Source: Panulirus ornatus
Taxonomy: Eukaryota > Arthropoda > Malacostraca > Decapoda > Palinuridae
Reading direction: 5' to 3'
Length of the DNA: 64,000 nucleotides
Assembly: GCF_036320965.1 (NCBI RefSeq)
Contig: NC_092281.1
Location: forward strand, 12,070,719-12,134,718
Under the pieces are notes generated by a model. The model was not told the DNA's origin. It saw nothing but the letters and a program-made list of their open reading frames with translations, and did no database searches. Within the stretch, counting starts at the first letter, position 1; every line of letters starts with the position of its first letter. A program made the translations under genes and the position numbers. Positions 41,101 through 51,724 of the stretch are shown piece by piece.

Positions 41101-41330
41101 CTGGTACATTTTTTTTTTCGCTCTCTCTCTCTCTCTCTCTCTCCAAATGCCCCAGTTATCTCTGCTCGTTCATTTCTTCCTTTCGATTTCTGCCTAGCTT
41201 TGTTTTGACCGGTGATTCATACTGGCTTCATTTCTGCTGCTCTCGGGTACATGCATGATTAATGGACAAGTTACACTTCCAAATGTTAATGTTGGCATGA
41301 ATACACGTGTTAAGTACAGGTCTTTTAAAT

Positions 41331-41672
41331 GTCTTGTATTGGGGATAATAATGTACCATTTGACAACACTGGTTATTTCAAACCATTTTTCGTTTTCAGA
41401 GGTGTATTCACTTTACTTATGTAGGAAACATAAGCACTTGTTATTGCTTGAAGTAACCGGCTATTTCTTCCGTAACCTAACAAGAACTTCCACAGTTCGC
41501 GTCTTGTATTGGGGATAATATTGTACCATTTTACAAACACTTGGTTATTTCAAATCATTTTTCGTTTTCAGAGGTGTATTCACCTTACTTATGTAGGAAA
41601 CATAAGCACTTGGTATTGCTTGAAGTAACCGGCTATTTCTTCCATAACCTAACAAGCACTTCCACAGTTCGC
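41331..41672. repeat. 170-bp tandem duplication
   Basis: Two nearly identical units begin at GTCTTGTATTGGGGATAATA (41,331 and 41,501), and a third start (GTCTTGGATCGC, 41,673) diverges at once. The few substitutions imply a recent event. Confidence 0.92.
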
Positions 41673-41819
41673 GTCTTGGATCGCAGTCAAAAGGTTTTCG
41701 GGTCAACAACTGGTAAACACATCTTAGGGTTAAACTCCCAATGCCTTGAGCTAAACCTAAGGGTTGCGGTCTCGATCGACCCTGGGATCTGTTTCCAGCT
41801 TGACCCCGAGGTCTAACCT

Positions 41820-42660
41820 TAGCTTAACGTTGGACCTGACCCCAGGTTGAATTGGTGTCTGACTTCAGCATGACGCTTGATGTCTGTGGCTCCAGCTGTC
41901 TGACTTTGTTGATCCCCGAGTCTAGGCCATAGCTTGACCTTGGGGTCTTAGGGTATAGTTTGACTCCCGAGTCTGGCCCGTTGCTTGGCCTTGGGTCTGG
42001 GTCGAGCTTACGCTGGGGAGTCTGCACCATAGCTCAACCCTGGGGTACGGGTACAGCTTACGCTGGGGGGATCTGGACCATAGCTCAACCCTGGGGTACG
42101 GGCACAGCTTACGCTGGGGGGTCTGGACCATAGCTCAACCCTGGGGTACGGGTCGAGCTTACGCTGGGGGATCTGGACCATAGCTCAACCCTGGGGTACG
42201 GGCACAGCTTACGCTGGGGGGTCTGGACCATAGCTCAACCCTGGGGTACGGGTACAGCTTACACTGGGGGTCTGGACCATAGCTCAATCCTGGGGTACGG
42301 GTACAGCTTACGCTGGGGGATCTGGACCATAGCTCAATCCTGGGGTACGGGTACAGCTTACGCTGGGGGGATCTGGACCATAGCTCAACCCTGGGGTACG
42401 GGCACAGCTTACGCTGGGGGGTCTGGACCATAGCTCAACCCTGGGGTACGGGTCGAGCTTACGCTGGGGGATCTGGACCATAGCTCAACCCTGGGGTACG
42501 GGCACAGCTTACGCTGGGGGGTCTGGACCATAGCTCAACCCTGGGGTACGGGTACAGCTTACACTGGGGGTCTGGACCATAGCTCAACCCTGGGGTACGG
42601 GTACAGCTTACGCTGGGGGATCTGGACCATAGCTCAACCCTGGGGTCTGGGATGCACCTT
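41820..42660. repeat. 60-bp satellite-like array with exact 300-bp higher-order repeat
   Basis: The monomer is about 59-61 bases (GGACCATAGCTCAACCCTGG, GGTACGGG, CAGCTTACGCTGGGGG). From about 42,050 to 42,645 the array is two tandem copies of a 300-base block of five monomers. Positions 300 bases apart agree almost base for base, including variants GGTCGAGC, GGCACAGC and TTACACTGG. The left part (41,820-42,000) is degenerate. Minus-strand open frames here are repeat artefacts. Confidence 0.93.
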
Positions 42661-42819
42661 GACCCCTCTGGGGTGCAGGTCGAGCTTGAAGTCTGGTCTC
42701 AGCGTGCCCCATGGGTCCGGTTCGAGGGTGACCTCGGAGTCCGAGGGGGGGGGGGGTCAAACTTGACCCTGGGGGTCTAGCCCCACCCTACAGCTACTGA
42801 TGATGTTGTCTGCGTGTAA

Positions 42820-43060
42820 GATATAAACTGGCGGTGAGGATAAAGCTGTCAGCGGTGGGGTGGGGAGCCGGGCTGGCCAGGGAGGCTCCCTGGCCAATCA
42901 GTTAGCCAAACCCGGCATGGCGGAAAACACACCTTGCCGTGGCCCACGGAGGGCGGGGCCGCCAGTCACAGCACCATAATGGAGTAGTCACCCGCGGCTC
43001 TTGGCGGTGGGATATTATTATAAAGAGAACCATTAGGTAGGAAGTAATGCTGGCAGATAT
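42820..43060 (+). promoter_or_regulatory. promoter-like GC-rich stretch with CCAAT and GC boxes
   Basis: It contains GGCCAATCAG (about 42,892-42,901), a GC-box-like GGAGGGCGGGGCCGCC (about 42,947-42,962) and, 50-60 bases on, a TATTATTATAAAG stretch (about 43,012-43,024). The spacing suits a promoter reading right, towards the FGF-like exon 6.8 kb away. No transcript evidence exists here, so this is inference from motifs. Confidence 0.3.
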
Positions 43061-43635
43061 ACCCTAAAAGGGGCTGGCTGCACCTTGGTGCCTGGCGGAC
43101 CCCAGACGGTAGCGGACCTCCCGTAGGCGGAGCCAATGCTGGTCTGACATGGGTTAATCCCGGGCGTGTGGTGGGGGTCTGCCTGGCTTGACTGATGATG
43201 GGCCCTCCTGATGGCCGGCCAGTCCCCCCGCGCCAGACTTCCTCACACATCAGGCAGCCAGCGCCTTCTCCCTCCCTCCATACCTCTTCTCTAAAAGCAT
43301 AAATGATTCTTTCTTTTCCAGGTATATTTACTTTTCCCTCCGTTCTCGTCCAGCTGTACTGTGGCTCCTCCGAGCCCCTCCCGACGCCTGCCTGGATCAG
43401 ATATGGATGGCCTACCACCACACCAGCAGCCTTGCTCTGCCTGTGGGTTTTTTTTTTCTCTTTTTTTTTGGCCTTTTTGCTTCTGTAACACTTCATTAAG
43501 ATCCATCACCCGACCTGCCTCTCCACGTATCACCAGTAGTTTATTTCTGCATTTATCTCTTCACACTTATCTATTTACCTTTTTTTTTTTTTTTGCTCGG
43601 GCCATATGACTTATGAGGCACGAATCATATTGTAA
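43061..43635. other. GC-rich intergenic stretch: no gene recognised
   Basis: A minus-strand frame of 176 codons (43,496-42,966) has no family resemblance and runs through low-complexity lysine-rich and proline/glycine-rich text. T-runs occur at 43,449-43,470 and 43,580-43,593. A promoter-associated noncoding exon is possible but unproven. Confidence 0.3.
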
Positions 43636-43639
43636 TTGG

Positions 43640-44036
43640 TCGCCCGGCCTCGTTGAGCAGTCAGGTGCTCAGAACCGCTCGGCTGACTAGATCGTTGAAC
43701 GGTGTGATGAACGAGCGTCCGGTTTCGTAAAGCAGTGCCTGCGTTCAACGATTGACTGGCTCAAGCGTTTGGCTGCCAGGATCGTTTGCACAAAGATGGG
43801 TTAATTGACCATCGCCTAGTTCGTTGAGCAATGACGTCCTCAACGACTGGCCGATTCGTTAAGCAGTGATGTACTCAACCACTTTACCAACCCGGACCAG
43901 CGAACGATGATGTGCTGGAGAACGGCCCTGCTCGTTGAACACTGATGCCCTCAACCACTTACCAGCTGGGATCACTGATCAATGAGGCGCTCAACGACGT
44001 TCCTGCTCGTTGAGCAATAATGCCTCGCTCAACACC
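43640..44036. repeat. degenerate minisatellite, about 42-48-bp unit
   Basis: Units around CTCGTTGAGCAATGATG, then TCAACGACT- or ACCACTTACCAGCTGG-like remainders, recur eight to nine times. The element GTTGAGCA/GTTGAACA and its complement GCTCAACG alternate, so the array has internal dyad symmetry. Confidence 0.6.
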
Positions 44037-44298
44037 CCCCTCCTGGCTAACAAGATGAACTTGACGGTATCTCCTGAAACCTCTCCTCCTCTCGCAAGAT
44101 GTCGATTTCGCTGTTTGGATTCGTGTGGTTGGAAATTGGTCCCTCACCCTCCCTCCCTCACAGGCAGAGGTGATGCCCAGGCTCTGGCCTGATTATATAC
44201 ACCTGCCTCTTGATCTTTAATCTGCAGCCATGGCGGCCGACTGGGAGGTAAATCATAACCTTCACACTTCTTGATGAAGATACCGACCGACTCGCTGG

Positions 44299-44301
<3 letters not shown>

Positions 44302-44348
<47 letters not shown>

Positions 44349-44404
44349 CCAGGTATATACACAGGGAGAGGGATGGGGGTTGTACACAGATTGAGAGGGA
44401 GGGG

Positions 44405-44450
<46 letters not shown>
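44302..44450. repeat. (GT)n ... (CA)n inverted pair
   Basis: A (GT)21 tract (44,302-44,343) and a (CA)22 tract (44,407-44,450) are separated by 63 bases, so each strand can fold on itself. Confidence 0.93.
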
Positions 44451-44452
<2 letters not shown>

Positions 44453-44552
44453 GTCCACTTCACATATCTCCCACCACCGTCTCTTGGACGTCCGTATTTT
44501 CTGCCTTGATTCGGTTGAAGCCTCTGGTCATATATACCTACAGCTTGGTGGA

Positions 44553-44752
44553 GGTCGTCCTAGTGTGCTCTCCTCCTCCTCCTCCTCCTCCAGTAGGCAC
44601 TGGCTTGTGTCGACCACCACCAGCCCTCGGCTGCTCGCCTCCTTCCCCGGCCAGGTCGTCCTAGTGTGCCCTCCTCCTCCTCCTCCAGTAGGCACTGGCT
44701 TGTGTCGACCACCACCAGCCCTCGGCTGTGCTCTCCTCCTTCCCAGGCCACT
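44553..44752. repeat. 101-bp tandem duplication with (CCT)n
   Basis: GGTCGTCCTAGTGTG begins both units (44,553 and 44,654), each containing a (CCT)n run and CAGTAGGCACTGGCTTGTGT. Near-identical apart from the CCT count. Confidence 0.9.
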
Positions 44753-44880
44753 GGTCCACTCACTCACTCAAGTCTCCACACCATCATGTCTCCTCAAGAA
44801 TTCAAAAGGGGTTTTATTTTTTTTTCTGTGTCCCCCCCTCTTTTTTTTTTCTCTCTTAGTGTAGCCAAGTATACGTCTCT

Positions 44881-44884
<4 letters not shown>

Positions 44885-44969
<85 letters not shown>
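44885..44969. repeat. (CT)n microsatellite
   Basis: About 42 perfect CT units. Confidence 0.97.
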
Positions 44970-44972
<3 letters not shown>

Positions 44973-45063
44973 GTGTGTGTTGTGCTAGCTTATCTTTACT
45001 GTGCTGGGGACCGGGGTTCCACACCGTGGGGCGCCCCCTCCATCCCTGGATATTCTCTGAAAC

Positions 45064-45064
<1 letters not shown>

Positions 45065-45151
<87 letters not shown>
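45065..45151. repeat. (GT)n microsatellite
   Basis: About 43 perfect GT units. Confidence 0.97.
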
Positions 45152-45153
<2 letters not shown>

Positions 45154-45425
45154 TTTCCGTATTCACAGCGGCATCTTTTTATTTCATTCGTACGTTACTC
45201 TGATGCAACAGAAATATTTCTTGACATCTTTTCCAACGAGTTGCTTCATTAATTTCAGGTTAAGGCCTCTGCTTTATCTTTCGTCTCTGCACCTTCATGT
45301 TTTAATGTCTTCAGTGTAGGTTTCAGAGAATCTTCCATGAATATAATCCATGTTATGGCTATGAGACTCCATTTTCCAATGTGTGTGATTTCTATTTGCG
45401 TGTTTAAGGGGAGAGTTTAACACTG

Positions 45426-45501
<76 letters not shown>
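45426..45501. repeat. (GT)n microsatellite
   Basis: About 37 perfect GT units. Confidence 0.97.
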
Positions 45502-45505
<4 letters not shown>

Positions 45506-45544
45506 ATTGAACTTGCTACTACATCTGTTGTTAAATTGTTAATT

Positions 45545-46057
45545 TTCCCATCCCTTTCTAAGCTTAAGTCTTCTCTAAATCAAGCTAAGCCAGAATAACC
45601 GAAGCTAACTGTCCTTCCACGAACCAACCTAAGCTAGTATAATGGTTTAAGCTAAGGTAACCAAACTTAAGCTGATGTAACCAAAGCGAAGCTAATACAT
45701 AACCAACTGTAACCTCATATAACAACTTGAAATCAAAGCTGAACTAATATCATCCAGCCGAACTAAAATAACATGGTTAAGGTTGTTAGGTCGGGAGTTG
45801 CCACACGTGAAAACATACATCAGTGTAAGTAGTTCGTCAAGACACAAATACCGGCGATAATACATAACCAACTTGTTTACTTCAATGGAACGTTTCACCT
45901 CAATGGAACGTTTGCCTTCAGCGTATCAGCTGTAGGGGAGGAAGGGGGAGGATGAACCGAATGGTGGCGTCTATGTCACGTAGACTTCATCTCGCAGAAT
46001 GTCAAGAATTCATACCTTCGTTTCTAGTATCTTGACTATTTATCATAATATCTACCC
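45545..46057. other. intergenic stretch with a degenerate AAGCTAA-rich part
   Basis: From 45,550 to 45,790 words such as AAGCTAA, CTAATGTAACCAA and AACTTAAGC recur irregularly, suggesting an eroded minisatellite. No gene is seen. Confidence 0.4.
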
Positions 46058-46556
46058 CCAGGGACCTGTCCCGGAGCTACCCAGGGACCTGTCCCAGTGC
46101 TACCCAGGACGTGTCCTGGTGCTACCCAGGGCCTGTCCCAGTGCTACCCAGGACCTGTCTCAGTGCTATCCAGGACCTGTCCTGGTGCTACCCAGGGCCT
46201 GTCCCAGTGCTACCCAGGACCTGTCCCAGTGCTACCCAGGACCTGTCCCGGTGCTACCCAGGGCCTGTCCTGGTGCTACCCAGGGCCTGTCCCAGTGCTA
46301 CCCAGGGCCTGTCCCAGTGCTACCCAGGACCTGTCCCAGTGTTACCCAGGACGTGTCCCAGTGCTACCCAGGACGTGTCCCAGTGCTACCCAGGACGTGT
46401 CCCAGTGCTACCCAGGACCTGTCCCAGTGCTACCCAGGACCTGTCCCAGTGCTACCCAGGGCCTGTCCCAGTGCTACCCAGGGCCTGTCCCAGTGCTACC
46501 CAGGACGTGTCCCAGTGCTACCCAGGGCCTGTCCCAGTGCTACCGAGGTCCTCTTT
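46058..46556. repeat. 22-bp minisatellite, about 23 copies
   Basis: The monomer is CTACCCAGGACCTGTCCCAGTG, 22 bases, with AC/GC/CGT variants at one site. Since 22 is one more than a multiple of three, all three plus-strand frames stay open across the array and each gives the same 22-residue cycle. The long open frames are therefore artefacts. The array ends inside dispersed repeat D. Confidence 0.95.
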
Positions 46557-46612
46557 CTAGAGGCTCCTGTAGCCCCAAACTGCACAACTTTCAGTAACAG
46601 GAAAATGTGGAC
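46530..46612 (+). repeat. dispersed repeat D, copy fused to the 22-bp array
   Basis: CCCAGTGCTACCGAGGTCC, GGCTCCTGTAGCCCC and CAGGAAAATGTGGACT match the copy at 31,809-31,886. The left end of this copy is the last monomer of the 22-bp minisatellite. Confidence 0.75.
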
Positions 46613-46795
46613 TCCTTTGGCGGGACTGTAGTTCCAAGGTTACAGCCTCACCAAAGGTGACTTTTCATCATCGGTGTCAACTCGACTGGGCGGAGACCAG
46701 TAACACCTCTGGATATCCTCCCTCAGTTACCTGATCGCCGTTTCCCTCGTTAGCTTGGGACTACCAGTAACAGACGATGAGAGGCCACAACCACT

Positions 46796-48296
46796 CACAT
46801 CCATTCTCTAGCTGTCATGTGTAATGCAACGAAACCACAGGATCCAGGCCCCACACAACTTTCCATGGTTTACCCCCGGACGCTCCACATGCCCTTGGTT
46901 CAGTCCATTGACAGCACGTCGACCCCATTATACCACACTGTTCCAACGCACTTCATCCACTCCCGGGTTTTCTCCATTCAGACTCACACCCCAACTAACC
47001 TGTCTCTCAACTCTGCTAAACATAACAACCTTGCTTTTATTCACAAATAATCTCAACTTCATCCTTTTCCACACTCTTCCAAGCTCGGTCACCAACTTCT
47101 ACAGTTTCTCACTCGGATCTGCCACCTGTGCTGTACTATCAGCAAAGAACTGACGCACTTCCCAAGCCCTCTCGTCCTCCACGGTCTACGCGTCCACCCC
47201 TTTCCCTAAGATTGTCGCATTTACCTCCCTCACCATCCTATCCATAAGCAAATTGAACAACCCTGGTGACATCACACACCCCTGCCGCAGACCAGCCTTT
47301 ACTTGGAAGCATTCTTTCTCCTTCTTCTTACTCGTACACATGCCATATACCCTTGATAATAACTTCCCACTGCTTCTAGCAGCTTATCTCCCACACCGTA
47401 TATTCTTAAGATCTTCCACAAGGCATCTCTGTAAACCCTATCGTATGCTTTCTCCAAGTCCATAAATTCCATATACAAATCCATCTGTTTCTGTAAGTAT
47501 TACTCACATACATTCCTTATGGCAAACATCTGATCCAAACATTCTCTACACCTTCAGAAACCACACTACTCCTCCCCAGTCAATCGCCCCGTACAAGCTT
47601 TCACCCCTTAGTCAATACACTCTCACACAACTTACCAGATATATTCAACATACTTTTACCTCATTAATTTGAACACTCTCCTTTACCCCTCTTGCTTTTG
47701 TACAATGGCACTATACATGCATTTCGCCAATCCTCAGGCACCTCACCATGATCCATACATGTATTGAAAATCCCTACCAACCAATTAACAACACAGTCAC
47801 CCCCTTTCTTGATAGATTAAACTGCAATACCACCCACTCCAGCCGCCTTGCCACATTTCAACTTATGTAAGGCTTTCACTACCTCCTCTCTCTTCACCAA
47901 CCCACTCTCCATGACTTTCTCACTTCGCATGCCACCCCGACCCAAACATCCTACATCTAACACTCAATCATCGAACACATTCAGCAGTCCTTCAAAATAC
48001 GCACTCCATCTCTCTCCTCCTCACTTCATCACTACCATTATCACTACTCCTTTTGCCCATTTCACCGGTCTCCATTAGTTTTTTATTATTTCGTTATTTA
48101 CCTTTCCAAAAAATCTTATTGTCCCTAGTTCATGGTACTCGTTCACCCCAACCCTCATTTGCCCTCTTTTTCAACCCCTGCAGCTTCCTCTTGACCTCCT
48201 GCCGCTTTTTCTTATGCATCCCTTATACATTATTACTCCTTCCCTGTAAGTACCGCCCAAACACCTCTCATTTCCTCTAGCGACTATTCTTCTTCA
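46796..48296 (-). mobile_element. RTE-like LINE, decayed copy of the older subfamily
   Basis: On the minus strand the RT region ([20 protein letters not shown] at 47,470-47,400), endonuclease/RT linker pieces and a 3' end can be followed for ~1.5 kb, with many frameshifts and an internal deletion near 46,965. The 3' end contains GACAGCTAGAGAATGG, shared with the 10.6 kb copy. A (CT)n(TA)n(CA)n compound tract adjoins its 5' end. Confidence 0.88.
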
Positions 48297-48297
48297 T

Positions 48298-48445
<148 letters not shown>

Positions 48446-48710
48446 TAGCAGGGTTAATTGGCATCGTGCGGGGAAAAAATGGCTTTCATAAAAGGTTTCT
48501 TAAAATGGCCTTTTATTGGCTAGCAAGGCAGACTTGTAAAACTGAAATAAGTGGTCACTTCTGAGTGGCCTAAAAACATCTCACAAGGCCAACGTGCGCA
48601 AGCCTAAAACCTGGTCCAGAGTCTGAAGTACCTACAACTATGATTTGGCGCTGCCCAGGTGCTAGAAACCGCCCGTGAAAAAAGGTGCGCGCAAACAACT
48701 GAAATTAATC
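48446..48710. other. short unique spacer between compound microsatellites
   Basis: No gene or repeat structure is seen. Confidence 0.5.
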
Positions 48711-48732
48711 AACACACACACACACACACACA

Positions 48733-48812
<80 letters not shown>
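48711..48812. repeat. compound (CA)n-(TA)n microsatellite
   Basis: (CA)12 directly followed by (TA)37. Confidence 0.96.
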
Positions 48813-48984
48813 TATAAGCGTCATTCCTCTACGATTCTGGCTCGTACAAATGCCATCTCAGCGAGAGGAGGAAGATCAGAGGACACAAGTGTATATACCC
48901 TCAGGCCACTACTCATGTCCCTGGACTTCGCACCGTCTATCTTCCCTACTGACCGGCTCCCCTTGTCCCAGCGACAGCAGATGA

Positions 48985-49200
48985 AAGTGAGGAGCAGCAG
49001 CAGGAGGTGAGGGTGTAGAAAGCAGCAGCAGCAGCAGGGGACAGTGAACACCACAGCAGCAAGTGACTGACAGTGAAGAGGTCAGCAGCAGCAGGAAGTG
49101 ACAGTGAGGGGAGCTGCAGCAGGTGACAGTGTACAGCAGCAGCAGGTGACAGTGTACAGCAGCAGCAGGTGACAGTGAGCAGCAGCAGCAGCAGCAGGAG
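48985..49200. repeat. (AGC)-rich repeat
   Basis: AGC runs alternate with AGGTGACAGTGTAC or GTGACAGTGA about every 24-36 bases. All frames are open through parts of it, which is expected for CAG-like repeats and is not evidence of a protein. Confidence 0.85.
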
Positions 49201-49439
49201 AACATTCATTCACAATCTGAGTGCGAGAGGGAGGGAGGGAGGCAGGTGGCAGGGGCCGGGGTGCACCGCTTGACATGCACACCACGTGCTCCTCAGCGCC
49301 TCCCACCCCGTCACTATGGCCACCCATACCGCCCACCTGAACCAATCCAGTTTCCTTCTTGTTTCTCTGGTCCTGAGAATCGAGCCTATTTCCCATACAG
49401 GTGTGAGAATACGGCCAGATGGTGAAGGGGATGGTGTGG

Positions 49440-49640
49440 TGTGGTGGTTAGGGGCGGTGCGAGGAGTGGGCGGGCCAGCGGCAGGATACGCCCCCCTGAC
49501 TGAGGCTGCCGGGATTGGCTGGTGTGGCCGATGTGGCGCTGAGGGCCGGGTCTGGGCCAGGGGGCCGGCCAGTTGCTGGTGTCCATCTGCCGCGTCAACA
49601 CGGGTCCAGATCACCAGGATGTTGTCAGTGGAGTGCGGTG
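49440..49640 (+). promoter_or_regulatory. candidate promoter of the FGF-like gene
   Basis: A CpG-rich region just upstream of the FGF-like exon has GGGGCGG (49,451), GTGGGCGGG (49,466), CGCCCCCC (about 49,489-49,496) and an inverted CCAAT box ATTGGCT (49,514-49,520). Placement 0.2-0.4 kb before the start codon fits a TATA-less promoter. This is motif inference only. Confidence 0.4.
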
Positions 49641-49759
49641 AGTCGGTCAGTGTACAGTGAGAAGAGCCCGGGCGCAGTGAGTCGGTCAGTGTGCAGTGAC
49701 CAGTGCCCGGGCGCAGTGAGTGGGTCAGTGTGCAGTGACCAGTGCTCGGGTGTCGAGTC
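49640..49759 (+). repeat. 39-bp triplication in the presumed 5' untranslated region
   Basis: GTCGGTCAGTGTRCAGTGA begins three units (49,642, 49,681 and, as GTGGGTCAG, 49,720) with CCCGGGCGCAGTGA between. Each unit contains TCAGTG, similar to the arthropod initiator. A short upstream frame (ATG 49,760 to TAG 49,804, 14 codons) follows and could dampen translation. Confidence 0.75.
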
Positions 49760-49827
49760 ATGAGGCGGCTCCTGTGTGGCCCCCCGAGCCTTGGGTCGGA
49801 GTAGGCGGGCCGCCCAGGACGCTGGAC

Positions 49828-50314
49828 ATGTGCCCTGGGTGGTGGCTGGGTCGCGGCTGCCTCCTGGGAGTGCTCTTGCTGCTGCCGCTGCTGGTGGCGG
49901 GCGGCGCGTCGGCCCCCGCCCCCAGCACCACGCCCGGGGCCCCAGGGGCGTCGCCGTACCGCTTACATCCGCCGCCGCGGCATCGGCAGCACTCCGCCGG
50001 CGGGGCCCCCAGGGTCCGCCACCGGCCGCGTCGCCCCCGTCCGCTCTCCGACCTGGGGTCTGGGAGCAGCGCGCCCCCGCCCACCCCAGCCCTAACGCCC
50101 CTGGTGCCCCGCCCCACGGGCCCCCCAGGCATCACCGCCTCAGACCCCAGCCTCATGGTCCGCAACACACGCAGCACACCCTCCAACAACACCAGGAACT
50201 TTCGTCACCACCACAAGTACCGGCAGCAGCTGTACAGCGAGAACTCTGGCCGCGTGATGAAGCTGGTGACGGACGGCAGCGTCCTCTTCACCGACAACGT
50301 CAGCGACCCACACA
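49828..50314 (+). CDS. fibroblast growth factor-like secreted ligand, first coding exon
   Basis: 162 codons plus one base. The ATG at 49,828 is chosen because it is followed at once by a signal peptide: a short N-region, then LLGVLLLLPLLVAGGASA to about residue 29. An earlier in-frame start would be GTG and would bury that signal. Residues 30-130 are a proline/arginine-rich, low-complexity region with many basic residues. Residues 134-162 match the start of the FGF beta-trefoil: QLYS..SG, then TDGSV and SDPH. The donor (CACA|GTAAGT) falls after DPH in phase 1, where FGF1/FGF2-type genes have their first intron. N-glycosylation sequons occur at N120 and N157. The QLYS-SG opening recalls FGF8-type and arthropod pyramus/thisbe ligands, but the subfamily is open. 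It would signal through a receptor tyrosine kinase. The remaining trefoil exons were not found in the window. Confidence 0.65.
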
Positions 50315-50519
50315 GTAAGTGACTCCCTCCACCTCACCACCGCCATCATCATCATCATCGTCGTCATTAATCACCTCCCCTCACACCTGCTCGCCAATTA
50401 CATCTCAATTGTTCACTTACGGAACGCCACCGTTAGTGCCAGCCAGCCACCCTAAAGAGGCTGGCGCACACTTCCCTCAGCGCTCACCATCCATCTCTCA
50501 TAGGTACATGTAAACGTTT
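50315..50519 (+). other. start of the FGF-like gene's first intron
   Basis: It begins with GTAAGTGACTCC and carries a CCATCATCATCATCAT-type stretch. The remainder of the window to the right edge is probably this intron, as no second trefoil exon was recognised. Confidence 0.5.
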
Positions 50520-51085
50520 GTGGATTCGTTCAGACATTCATAGGTGTGTCTAAGACTTTCACAGGTGCGTTCTGGACTGTCATAGGTACGCCTAGACTTT
50601 CACAGGCGTGTCCAGATTTTCATAGGTGCGTCCAGACTTTCAAAGGTTGCGTCTAGACTTTCACAATTGAGTCCAGACTTTCCTAGATGCGTCTAGACTT
50701 TTATAGATGCGTCTAAACTTTCACGGGTACGACCGCAATTTCATACGTGCGTGTAGACTTCCATAGGTGCGTCAAGACTTTCACAGTTGCGTCCAGACTT
50801 TCATTGGTGCGTCTAGACTATCAAAAGTGCGTCTAGACTTTTATAGGTAAGTTTAGACTTTATTAGGTGGGTTGAGTCCTTCCCAGGTGCGTCTAGAACT
50901 TTCATAGGGGCTTCCAAACTTCGACAGGTGCGTCCAGACTTTCATCGGTACGTCTCGACTTTCACGGGTTGGTTTAAGCTTTCATGGGTGCATCCAGACT
51001 TTCAAAAGTGCCTCTAAATCTTCATGGGTGCGTCTAGACCTTGAAAGGTGCGTACAGACTTTCATAGGTACGTCCAGACTTAGGT
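50520..51085. repeat. 20-bp minisatellite, about 27 copies
   Basis: The unit is near TCATAGGTGCGTCTAGACTT, in phase over ~560 bases, with variants at about four sites. It lies 0.2 kb inside the first intron of the FGF-like gene. Confidence 0.92.
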
Positions 51086-51715
51086 TATCGAGGTAGAAGT
51101 GCCACTGGAGGCTGGGTCCACACCCATAACAAGGTCAACCTGGTTTACATTCAGTATCAGTCAGTTGCTGGTAAGATAGGCCTCCTTCCTCCCTTTTATC
51201 TCCCAGCCTCTTAATTAGTGTATCAAAAGAATTCACATTTTGATTAATAATTAATCAAAATTAATGAGGTACCGGGCAGTGACGGCTACCACTGGTCATT
51301 AACAGTTCGGGGAATCCAGTGGTGATGTGTCTGAGGCCTTTGGGTGCCAGGGTGCTCCCCAGGGGCGGTTAGAAGGTACAGATGGGGGGGAAGGAAGGGG
51401 GGGGAGAGCAGCGGATTGGCGCTCGTACCGTCAGGCCAAGTGTCCCGGGGGCCGTGTGGCACTCACTTACAGGAGGTACGCCGTCCCACCAGGGCCAAGA
51501 CAATCACCCCTCGTTATACCTATTTGTTGCCGGCCCTTGAGTGGGTCTGGTGTGTTCTCATGTATGAGAAATGGGGATCCGTGAGGCAGCGGCCATGACC
51601 CATAATGTTAGCAATACGGAAGGCCGCTCGAACGGCCCCCACCACCTGTGGGTTGACTCGCTCTTTTAGGGGTTGAAGGGCACTCGTTTATATCAGAGCT
51701 AAGAATGTTTTATCA
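51086..51715. other. intron stretch, unidentified
   Basis: It includes a GC-rich patch at 51,320-51,600 with two overlapping plus-strand frames of about 85 codons. Neither resembles FGF or another family. Confidence 0.35.
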
Positions 51716-51724
51716 TCTGTGATG

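Noticed and set aside
42966..43496. 176-codon minus-strand frame
   Set aside because: Low-complexity, no recognisable fold or signal, overlapping frames on both strands in a GC-rich segment.
48985..49200. CAG-type repeat as a polyglutamine-coding exon
   Set aside because: Units are interrupted by GTGACAGTG text, no frame links to a known protein, and no splice sites delimit it.
49210..49761. 183-codon minus-strand frame opposite the FGF-like promoter and 5' region
   Set aside because: It arises from GC-rich composition and the 39-bp triplication, with no homology.
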